Assembly (NCBI GenBank): GCA_030704615.1 | Contig: CM060733.1 | Coordinates: forward strand, 1,362,001 to 1,426,000 | Source of the DNA: Takakia lepidozioides | Taxonomy: Eukaryota; Streptophyta; Takakiopsida; Takakiales; Takakiaceae | DNA: 64,000 bases | Reading direction: 5' to 3' | In this document: piece after piece, positions 47,781 through 57,522 of the stretch | How the letters are laid out: each line of letters opens with the position of its first letter | Numbering within the stretch: the stretch's first letter is position 1 | The notes under the pieces: model-generated | Seen by the model: the letters and a program-made list of their open reading frames with translations, nothing else | What the model was told of the DNA's origin: nothing | Databases searched by the model: none | Translations under genes and position numbers: made by a program

Positions 47781-48722
47781 CTCCAGTTTCCTGTCATATT
47801 TTATGGTTGATTTCTGATGCAGAGGCTATGTGTAAATCCTCCTGTATAGGAAGGGAGATATCTTTCATATTAAGCTTCCTAGTTGGAGCCTGAAACCATG
47901 TGGTACATAGTAGAGTTTATCCAGAAAGTGATATCTTTCTGATTTGGTATGCCTGGATTTATGTGGTGTCTCCTGACCATTGTTCTAGCAAAATTGGCAA
48001 ATCTTTTCTTTTTTCTAAGACATTTCTCGGTTTATTCTGATGCGGATGACATTGCCATTTCGGTGCGGATTGATGATGACCCTGCTGGACTTTCTCACTC
48101 TTTCTCCCTCCCACTCATAAGGTCGATCTAGGCAATGTCGTGTTGAATGGTTTTTTTTCCTGAAAGAAGTCCATTGTGCCAAATTCCTCATCGCAAAATG
48201 GGCTGGACTGCACCCATGCCACACATTCTTCCAAAGATGTGGAATCTTCCCTAATTGGTCATTTCCCTGGCCACTCTACTACTTGTCTTTTGCAAAAAAC
48301 AGAATGTGCTGACACGACATTGTTTGCTGTTGCCATGCTCACTACACTAGCAGTCCTATCTAGCTTTTGAACTCGGGCGATCGTATTGCACTTACAGGGT
48401 TCTCGGCAAATTGGTGGGGCAGTGCTTCTTTCCACAATATTTACTGCCATAGATATTAAGACCCCTCTTTTTGTTCTCAATTAAAGCTATGATTAATGGC
48501 AAGTATTGAAAGGCACTTTCACTCCCCCTGCAGCATGTCTTCGTGTGGAACCTACTGACATCATCTCTTGCACCCAAAAATGCAATTTGTGTTTGGCTAC
48601 TCTCCTGTGGTATTGCCCTGGCGGTCCTGACTCGGATTTTGAGTATAGTATGCAGTCATATACAACATATGAGCCACTAGCATGCGCGCCATTCGTGCAA
48701 GGTTTGATCCTATTACAACTGC
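47781..48722. other. Spacer, no gene recognised
   Basis: No further MATE exon and no PSPG-box sequence of the neighbouring glycosyltransferase was found on either strand. Confidence 0.35.
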
Positions 48723-49231
48723 TTAAACCTTAAGCCCTATTCCACGATCTACCACAGTATATCTTGCAGGATAGTGTAACTGGGTTATCATTATTCCCTT
48801 ATTCTTAATGTCTTTGACGAACTTGCAGATAAGCAAAGGAGTTTGCATGGTGAAATTATGCTCAACAATAAGCAATGTTGTTGTATCACTGCGAGCTATG
48901 GGCATTAGGAGAATTTCGTAACTGACAACTGCACTGCTAGCATCACCATCGCTACTCATGGGTAAGAGACCAAGCGGCCCAACTGTACAGATGTTCAAAT
49001 TCTCCTTTCGCATAGTTTCTATGGCGGGAGCCTCTAAGTCGTGGAACGTGTTGACTAGAACCCACTCAGAGTCATGCATAAGAGGCGTTTGCTGCGTGAT
49101 CACGAACCGAATAATATAGCTTGAAAAATCGTGTGTGAGAAGGAACGAGGACAGGTCATCAACACGCGTTAGTGGTGACATCCCAGGCAAGCAGGTGACC
49201 ATTCGCGTACGGGCTGCTGACTCCTCGATAC

Positions 49232-49236
49232 TCAGT
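49232..49236. repeat. Target-site duplication, left copy
   Basis: TCAGT immediately left of the copia 3' LTR, matching TCAGT at 51253-51257. Confidence 0.85.
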
Positions 49237-49530
49237 TGTTAGAATTGAGCAAGAACATGAACAAGAACTAAAACTAAAACTAAAACTCTCCTCCCAACCA
49301 TAGAAGCCACCATCATACTCTTACACTTAGACTAGTGGCTTCACCCCCGAGTTTGTACAAGAAGGTCTCTAGAAAGTCCTACTTGGTCACTTCCACTTCC
49401 ACTATGGTGACCATCCACCTTCTAGCCATTCACCTTCCAAAGGTGAGTTAAACAAGATAGTCTCTTAGACTTCTAAACCTTTGGCCTTCAAGACTCTTAG
49501 TCTTCTAGATATGTTTAATTACTTCCAACA
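49237..49530 (-). repeat. Copia 3' LTR
   Basis: Plus-strand ends TGTTAGAATTGAGC and ACTTCCAACA; followed on the right by the polypurine-tract complement CTCCCACTC. Confidence 0.9.
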
Positions 49531-49551
49531 CTCCCACTCAATTAAATCATA

Positions 49552-50343
49552 TCATTGAGCTACTTCGTTTGTCTTTGGAGAAGAGACACCAAGTAAGGCT
49601 GAACACTTCATATGTTTTGTTTGTAGTAGACTCTTCATCAAAACATCCGCAACCATATCTCCTGTAGCACAATAGATCATCTTGATCTCTCCCTTGCATA
49701 CAACTTCCCGTATGTAGTGATGTTGCACTTCAATGTGCTTCGTCCTTGAATGATACTTCGGATTCTGACTTAGTGCAATTGCACTTTGATTGTGACAATA
49801 GAGAGTCGTAGGTAGTGATTGGAGATGATCCAAATCTCCAAGCAACTTCGGTAACCAAATAACCTCATTTGTTGCTTGTGTAATGGACATGTATTCAACT
49901 TCTGTTGATGACAACGCTGTTGCAACTTGTCGTTTGCTAGACCAAGATATAGCTCCACCTGCTAGGAGAAAACAATGGCCTGAAGTTGATTTTCTACTAT
50001 CAACGTCTCTTGCCCAGTCAGCATCAGCAAACCCCAACAAACTTGGATCTTCCACTCTCTTGTAGAGTAGACCAGAGGTTGATGTTCCTCTTAGATATCG
50101 AAATATCATCTTCACTGCTTTCCAATGGATTTGTCCGGGATTTGAAAGAAATTGTGAGACCACTCCTACTGAATGTGCAATGTCTGGCCTAGTACAAACC
50201 ATGCAATACATCAAACTGCCGACTGCGCTTTGATGAGGAGTTTTCCTCATATCTTCTTGCTCTTCTTGAGTCTTAGGTGTCATATCCTTCGTAAGTTTCA
50301 AACCAACTTCGAGAGGAGTTGATGTTGGCTTACTCATCTCCAA
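49552..50343 (-). pseudogene. Copia RNase H segment
   Basis: A 263-residue minus-strand frame starts at MSKPTSTPLEVG and contains VGSLMYCMVCTRPDIAHSVG, ADWARDVDSRKSTSGHCF and STEVEYMSITQATNEVIWL, the hallmark C-terminal region of Ty1/copia polyproteins, ending after GEIKMIYCATGDMVADVLMK. It is separated from the RT part by a frameshift near 50366-50430. Confidence 0.85.
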
Positions 50344-50365
50344 CTTAAATCTTTGTAGAATTGTC

Positions 50366-50740
50366 TCAATGTATTATTGTTGATGCATGAATATTGTATG
50401 GTTCACTCGATCTCTGCTGATTTGAATACCGAATCTCACCCATGTCAGTCATGGCAAACTCAGCATTCAACAGTGCTTTGGTTTCTGGCAACAACATTTG
50501 ATGATCGTTGGTGACAATGATTGTGTCATCCACATATAGAGCTATGACCATAAATTGCTCTCCCATCTTTTTCACATAGATGTTTGTGTCAGCAATGCTT
50601 CGCTCAAATCTTGCCTTTAAGAGGTAAGCATCGATCCTAGCATACCAAGCTCGAGGACTTTGTTTGAGTCCATATAAACTCTTTTGCAGCTTATACACAA
50701 TATCACTTCCTCCTTGTACAAACCCTTCAGGTTGTCTCAT
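50366..50740 (-). pseudogene. Copia RT C-terminal segment
   Basis: Minus-strand frame beginning MRQPEGFV, with KLQKSLYGLKQSPRAWY and the intact catalytic YVDD (ALYVDDTIIV). It shifts out of frame after MTDMGEIRY. The N-terminal half of RT is deleted. Confidence 0.85.
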
Positions 50741-50930
50741 GTAGATCTTTGTCTAGAAGAACCATCTCCATCCTAAACTTCCAGGTTTGATAGTTAGCTC
50801 CATTGAATCGATCTTTCACTCTCACATCTAATGCATCGTCATAGACATAGAAGGAGGATTGCTAGAAGACGACGCTCCAGCCATAATCAAGTTCTCTCAA
50901 TCTCAACTACCAACTCTCACCTAGAGAAGA
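50741..50930 (-). pseudogene. Copia gag start fused to RT by deletion
   Basis: The minus strand starts MAGASSSSNPPSMSMT, has a stop, then resumes with RFNGANYQTWKFRMEMVLLD, the copia gag start. It joins the RT segment through GATCTACATGAGACAACC, where the gag DKDL and RT IYMRQP coding sequences can share GATCT. Confidence 0.7.
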
Positions 50931-50945
50931 ATGGCTTTGATACCA

Positions 50946-51252
50946 TGTTAGAATTGAGCAAGAACATGAACAAGAACTAAAGTCTTAGACTAAAGCTAAA
51001 ACTAAAGCTCTCCTCCCAACCATAGAAGCCACCATCATACTCTTACACTTAGACTAGTGGCTTCACCCCCGAGCTTGTACAAAAAGGTCTCTAGAAAGTC
51101 CTACTTGGTCACTTCCACTTCCACTATGGTGACCATCCACCTTCTAGCCATTCACCTTCCAAAGGTGAGTTAAACAAGATAGTCTCTTAGACTTCTAAAC
51201 CTTTGGCCTTCAAGACTCTTAGTCTTCTGGATATGTTTAATTACTTCCAACA
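50946..51252 (-). repeat. Copia 5' LTR
   Basis: 307-bp copy. The primer-binding site lies directly left of it at about 50930-50945. Confidence 0.9.
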
Positions 51253-51257
51253 TCAGT
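51253..51257. repeat. Target-site duplication, right copy
   Basis: TCAGT directly right of the copia 5' LTR. Confidence 0.85.
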
Positions 51258-52356
51258 GAAGGGCGTACAGATTGATCCAAGGGAGGGATAGATAGAGAAG
51301 AAGTTGCAGAAACTAATGGAGATGGTAGGGGCAACAGGCCCTCCGCAACAAGCGTGGGAATGTGTTCAGTAACATACAGGGTGATAGCGGATGGTGGGAC
51401 AAATGTTGCAACAGGGATGCCCAAGGTTTTGGCTGGCTCAAGTACGCATGTCATGATCATATCACGTATGAGGCACATGACAGGAGAGTGCACGATCAGT
51501 TTTTCCAGGAATTCATGAAACACAGGCGTGAACGCTTCCAATCCCGAAATAAGCCCAGGGATGTTAGCTGTCCGGGGGTGATCTTCTGGTAATCCATCTG
51601 GTAGCCCCACAAAGTGAATTCGTGCATCTAACCTGCCAAGGCTCAAGATTGAGCAGAAATGAGCTAAAAGATTCGAGATCAATATACACCAAGTTCAGTC
51701 ACAGCTCCCAGGTATTAAAAACCGACATATAATATGAAAATTGAAAGCTTGCATCAATGATATATCCCATATGAGACATTGAGAATGTCGAGCGTTGTTT
51801 TCAATATGAATGCGCCTTGGTTATCACCGTCAGAAATTGTAACGTGCTTGTGATTACACTGTCCACAACAAGCTTGGTTTACAAGAGTAGTGGCCGGCCC
51901 GTCTGTCGTGCTCTGTTTGAAGATCGATTCAAATCACCCTGGACCATTTGAAAGGTAATTCATATATAGATCTGGCGGGGCTTGTTGAACAATTATCAAT
52001 TGAGACACAAGAAGTTTAATATGACATATAATAATTAACCGCCATGACCAAGCGAGCTCAATACTGTGTGCACACAAGTAATAGAAGGGAAGCAACGATT
52101 TTGTACAGTTCGTCGTTTGGACTTACTTGGCTTCTGATCCACCTTGGGCCGCTTGCATCATGCGTTTGTGATTGTGTAGCGTGTTGACAAAGGTAATATG
52201 GAGGTCCTGTGACCTACTTAGGTACCGTGCGAGTTGCAAGTGCGGAGTGATATGACCCTGGGCTGGGAATGGCACCACGACGGCGTGCAACTGTAGGTCC
52301 TCCTTCTGCTTGGACCTTAAAGTCTCCATCTCGAACTGACGAGTGTAGCTAGGCAT

Positions 52357-53419
52357 TTCAATCCAAATTCAAGCAAACAAGTGGGATCACGAAAGGTGTT
52401 CCTTATCCGATCAGCAACCAGGCGCTGTCAAAATCGCTGCTCACGGGTGGTCGTTCCAAGTCGAATTTCCCGGTGCCCATCAATTACATACTGCCCAAAG
52501 TTGTCCAGTGGGAGCCACTGCTGCTTTTTAGAATTTGGGTGGGCAAGGATGTGACAAGACTGAGATTGGTGGTTGGGGAGATTGGTGGTTGGGGTGGGGA
52601 CCTTGATCACAAGCAAGGTCCATCTCTTCATATTTTCAAATTTCAAAATTTGAAACCAGAATTGTGCTCATTGCATGCTCGTGCAAGAAGAAAATCCAAA
52701 CTTGGTGCCATTAGCGCTAGGGGGTCCAGCTTGAACCTCTGAAATGACACAACAAAGCAGCCTATAGTAGACTTTGGAATTTTCTGTAGGAGATGGAGAG
52801 AAGCTGACGTACCTATCACAGAATTGGAATATCATGGGGAAACACTCGGGACAAATCTGGAGGGTGGGGGCAATGGTCCAACCATTTCAAGTCATTTGTG
52901 TATGAGTCCATCAAAAAATTAACATATAACCAGACCTCACCTTGAGAATCCTGCCATAGGAAAACAGAGATTTTGCATGTTCTATCTTTCACCCATGTGT
53001 GATTCCAAATCAAATTCCACTTCTCTTCTTGAAAGCCATACCCAATCCAATTCTTGTCCCATTTAGAGAGGAGGTTAGAGGGGCGGCAAGGTTTTGTAGG
53101 CTAAGTTAATCTTGGACACTGTAATAAGGCAATTGTCCACCGGCAAAAGTCCAAATCACTCTTTGGGGTCTATTTGTACGCCCTGCATGAGGATTTGTGA
53201 GGCCCCATAATCTTTTGGCCCCACATTCCTCTTTTTCATTATGACATGTCAAGGCTCATTGACACCGGGGAGGCCGTTACACTATGTACAGCTAACCCTA
53301 TGTTAGGCTGGCTGCATCCCAGCTCTTAATGTTTCTACGGCCAGGATGCTAGGAAATCCACCCAGCCCATAGCAAGCTGCCAGCTGGTCAGGGCACATCC
53401 CGACCTCGTGTTAAGGGTA
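52357..53419. other. Upstream of glycosyltransferase, no gene recognised
   Basis: Presumed promoter on the left side; the rest is unique sequence with short frames only. Confidence 0.3.
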
Positions 53420-53955
53420 TTTGATCATTCTGACCGTGAGTAGAGGGTACGTTCCAGTGTTGTTCTGGTATCAGTGTTAGGACATACCAGACTGGTCCTG
53501 GTACCAGATGTATCACAAAAAAATTATACCAGTCTGGTCTATATAATGGTGGATGTATAATTCTCTACATACTGGTATGAGTATGAGTATCATGACCACA
53601 ATATCAGCTGGTACGAGATATCAATTCTGGTATCATTCCAAAGCCATCTTGAATTACAAGTTTATCACTAGCAAGTATCAAGTGAAAACAAATACAATAT
53701 AAATAAAGAAATAAATATACATATGTACAAGTATGTAGGCATATATACACATAAATTAATATAGTATACATACCAGGAAGACGGCGGGGAAGTACTGGTA
53801 TTGAGGCTGGTATGAAAAAACTGATACCAGCCTGGTCTGGTATATGACCCAGTATTCTCCCAAATGATACCAGACTGGTCTGGTATCTAATACCAGTGCA
53901 TATACCAGTATTTTATACCAGTCCTTCACCTATATACCAGACCAACACTGGTACG
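53420..53955. repeat. Dense CTGGT/ACCAG repeat cluster
   Basis: About 20 copies of CTGGT or ACCAG in 530 bp, many as palindromes: ACCAGACTGG, ACCAGTCTGGTC, ACCAGCCTGGTCTGG. The flanks are ordinary sequence; no coding frame runs through. Could be subterminal repeats of a DNA transposon or a protein-binding array. Confidence 0.7.
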
Positions 53956-54019
53956 TTCAGCCTGGTGTAGTGGTTTAAGAGTAAAAGTAAAAGTAAATTA
54001 TAGTAAAGTAAAGTTTGTT

Positions 54020-54170
54020 TGTTTTTTGTTTTTTTTCTCTTTTGTTTTTAAAGGAAACCTGGGAGCGACCGGACTGCTCACAATTCAGGCCCAAGCCTGT
54101 TGAGGAGGGGGAAAAATTAACCCCCTTTCAGATAAGCCATTAGGCACACAGGTGGGAAAGTTTTGTTTAC
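54020..54170 (-). repeat. SINE body fragment
   Basis: GACTGCTCACAATTCAGGCCC and AATTAACCCCCTTTCA match the conserved SINE body at 30225-30275 and 37235-37290. The head is missing. Confidence 0.5.
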
Positions 54171-54374
54171 TTTACACTTTGGGTTAATGTGAGCAGATAA
54201 AATGTTGTGTTTGTGAAAACCCTAAACTTGGCTCACAGAATACTTTGGCTCACCAACAACCAACACGCATTCTGGGATGTTTGCCTGCAGGAAGGTGGGC
54301 ACCAGTGTTTAAAGCAGAGCTCAGGCATTGATGTGGGCGGAGCGCTTCCCCGTTGATTCTTACGCGCAGCGACG
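54171..54374 (+). promoter_or_regulatory. CNOT9 promoter and 5' leader
   Basis: Short region between the SINE fragment and the CNOT9 ATG. No definite TATA element was seen. Confidence 0.3.
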
Positions 54375-57300
54375 ATGGCAAGTGCAGAGCAGTTAGTGCT
54401 GGAGTTAATTGTGCCAGAACAGCGTGAAAATGCTCTTCTTGACCTCTCCAAGGTTTGCCTTTTTCCCTCTCTATGGTTCGTAGTGGCTGTGGAACTTTGG
54501 GAGTTTTGACGAGTTTTTCTGCCTGCCCCTGGGGTGGTGGTCCTTGCATTGTGACCTGACAAGATGATGAATGTGGTAGAAAAGGGAGGCATTTCCAGAC
54601 TTGGCTCCAATTTTGTGGCATTCTTGTGGCACCATAGCATCGCTTCTACAGGTAAATCTGCTTCGTCGTTTTCTAGTCCTCTTTGTTCATTTTGCTGGAT
54701 GTTTGCAAGCTAATTAGCTGTTTTGAAGTTTGATAATCCAATGGCCAAAAGTTGGAGGCGTCTTCGCCAATGCAGAATGTACTAGTCTGTGGGCGCTGAA
54801 TAAAATTTGAGTAAGTCGGGTGTGTGGGGGCGGTTGTGCAGGAAATTGTCTCTATTTATCCCATGCTGTCCCCACCAACTCTCACTGCAGGGGCTTCAAA
54901 CCGTGTTTGCAATGCCTTGGCTCTTCTTCAGGTAAGGCAGTGTTACTCTGTTGGCTTTTTCTTCCTCTCCAGAAAGGAACTATTAGGTTAAACTGGTTTT
55001 TACCTCTTGCTTTCTATCGATCTAGGAGCTACCGAGAACCAAGTCACATCAATAACTCAGAGGTGTTTAGACAGTTGATTTGTACATTGCAGTACAAACC
55101 AGACTTAAAAGCTGCTTTTGTCTTGATTCATGATGGGGGGCTGTACTTCTTTCTTCCCTAGTTGATGAGTGCCTTCTGGTGGTGGACATTTCACACAGTT
55201 GAGGTTTTGTTGTGTTTGGGTTGTGCAGTGCGTGGCTTCACATTCTGAGACCCGGGCTCTCTTCCTCAATGGTATGTTGCTCCTCCACTGCCTTGCAATT
55301 TTTGGCTAGCTATGGTTTTGCCTAGAGAGTTGTAGGCAGGCCCTGATGACCCCTGTTCCAAATGAGAGGAATGGGCATGGCTTCTGAAGATGTAGGGAGG
55401 CTGGTTATGTGAACTACATATGGCAGATCCTAATGAGTCCATCCATTCACTCTTCCGTTTTGATAGATTTCTCAACACAATAATGGGATCTCCAAATTCC
55501 TGAGTGGTGTTACGAGGACTTACCTACACTCAATGAAAAGGGAGAGAGAGGCAAAATGTACTCATAAGACGTTAATTGCCATAGCCATAGACTCCACACC
55601 CAGTTTTGGCGGAACAAGAGGGAACAGACACTACCTTTGGTGCTCACTCCAGTTGTGGGACTTACCTTGATATAAACAGGTAGTATGGGCTTTCCAGATT
55701 TCCTCTTGAAGGCCCTTCACACAAGCATCAATCTGCTGTATGTGAGCTGCCCAGCAATTACACCCCAACAGGGCCAGGGCTTTAGAGGCTGGCCATTAAC
55801 CATAACACAGCTTTTGGTCTTCGCATACAGGTTGTGAACCATCCTCCACATCTTTCCCCTGACCCCAGAAGACAGTGGAAGCCACAGCCCGTCACACCAT
55901 ACTGTGTCATAAGCCTTTTTAACATCCAGGAAGAAGACAGGAGGTTTCCCTTCTCTTTCCTTCCCAGGATAGTCTGGCTTAGGGTGAAGACATGGTCTTC
56001 AGAGCCCCTATTTCTCTAGAAGCCTGCCTGACCTTCATTAAAAACTAGACTCCAAATCAACCTCAAGACAGGCGCTTAATATCCTACAAAACAGCTTGCC
56101 AACCGCTCTAAGAAGCATAATGCCACTGTAGTTCACAGGCTCGTCTCTGTTGCCTTTCTGATGCAGATTGACAATGACACTCTCTCTCTCCAACGAAAGG
56201 TCTTCCAAATAAAGTCAAAGAGGAGGGCAAGGGCCTGTACCATTGGATTGGCCACCATGCTTAATTAGCTCAGTGATGCCATCACAGCCACCGGCTTTAT
56301 AGCCCTTTAGATGTTCTATTGCTTCAGCAATCTCATAAGAACTTGTTATTCCGTAAATTGTGCACTTGCTGGCCATTTTCCAGCTTGCACAAACGCTGTA
56401 AAGCCAACCAGGATCTTTTATCATTATCATTACCACTGTGGTGGTTCAAGTTAATGTCACGTTACAACCTTTCCCAATTTTCAAGCAGGGAATCTGGATC
56501 TAAATGCTCCTCGAAGAACTCAGGTGTCCATGGTCTTGCACCATGCACACATTCTGTTGAGCCTTTACTAGCTGATTTTTATCTAGGCCACAAACTCTCC
56601 GTCATCTTTGATACTACATCAGTCCCTATAAAGCACTCGCGTCTTGGTGATCTTAAGCTTGATCTCATTGGCCCACCTCTTCCGTATACTATTAGTTTCC
56701 TTCCAATGATCTTATCAGCCACAGAAGTGACGAAACTCTCCCAAGAGCAGCCTGGTTGCAGGGAGAGAGAATGTACTGATAAGACTTTGTTTGCCGTAAC
56801 CTTGTAGCCATAGACCTCGCACCCAGTTTGGACGGAGACATAGGGAATAGACACTACCTTTGTGAGGGGTGCACTCCAGTAGTGGGATTTCCATCGGGCT
56901 TTTCTGATATCCTCTAGAAAGCCCTTCACACAAGCATCAATCAACTGTATGTGAGCTGCTGAGGCCCTGTTGACCTGAAGAGGGTCACCCTCTGGTGAGA
57001 ATACAAACATCTTTAGGCTGCCCGCACATTGGGCAATGACAATCTTCCTGTCCTCTCTGCACCTGTTTATTGTTCAAAGGTAGACTCCCTGCCCCTGAGT
57101 TACAATTTCAGTCTAGTGCCGAGGGTAGGTAGGCCTTTCAGAGAGAGTGTACTCATAAGACGTTACTTGCCGTAGCCTTTTGGCCTTTGACCCCGTGTCC
57201 AGTTTGAGCGGAACACAAAGGGACAGAAACTACCTTCGTCAGGGGCTGACGCCGGTAGTATGAGTTACCTTGGAACATGCAATTGATCCAGTTTTCCAGA

Positions 57301-57484
57301 TATCCTCTAGAAATCCCTTCACACAACCATCAATCTGCTGTGTGTGATATGCCCAATAACTAGACCCCAAAAGGGCCTGGGCACCTTTGAGAGAGAGAGA
57401 GAATGTACTCATAAGACGTTTGCCGTAGCCTTGTGGCCATTGACCCCACGCCCAGTTTGAGCGGGAACAAAAGGGACGCCGGTA

Positions 57485-57522
<38 letters not shown>

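Larger units (their letters stand above)
49237..51252 (-). mobile_element. Ty1/copia-type LTR retrotransposon, internally deleted
   Basis: LTRs at 49237-49530 (294 bp) and 50946-51252 (307 bp) differ by a 13-bp net length change in an ACTAAA-rich tract and only a few substitutions, so the insertion is young. Target duplication TCAGT is at 49232-49236 and 51253-51257. On the minus strand the 5' LTR is followed by TGGTATCAAAGCC, a primer-binding site for initiator tRNA-Met. A GAGTGGGAG polypurine tract precedes the 3' LTR. Only 1,415 internal bases remain: the gag start, then the C-terminal part of RT and RNase H. Protease, integrase and most of RT are gone, so it must depend on a helper. Confidence 0.92.
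48723..52356 (-). pseudogene. Family-1 UDP-glycosyltransferase, split by a copia insertion
   Basis: Exon 1 at 52356-52127 encodes VVVPFPAQGHITPHLQLARY with the catalytic His of GH. Exon 2 starts at 51632 (FVGLPDGLPEDHP, then MCLIRDMI with the likely partner Asp, PVATFVPPSAITLYV). Exon 2 is cut at 51253 by the element at 49237-51252 and resumes at 49231. With one copy of the 5-bp duplication removed the frame is exactly continuous (372 codons), through WVLVNTFHDLEAPAIETM and CTVGPLGLLP. The C-terminal sugar-donor PSPG motif is absent: after about MSSDGDASSAVVSYEI the sequence no longer looks like the family and stops at 48723. So the gene was probably already truncated, or an intron leads to an unseen exon. 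Intact relatives transfer sugars to small molecules in the cytosol. Confidence 0.75.

Noticed and set aside
54233-54640. Minus-strand ORFs of 123-135 residues
   Set aside because: They are antisense to CNOT9 exons 1 and 2, which are unmistakable on the plus strand.
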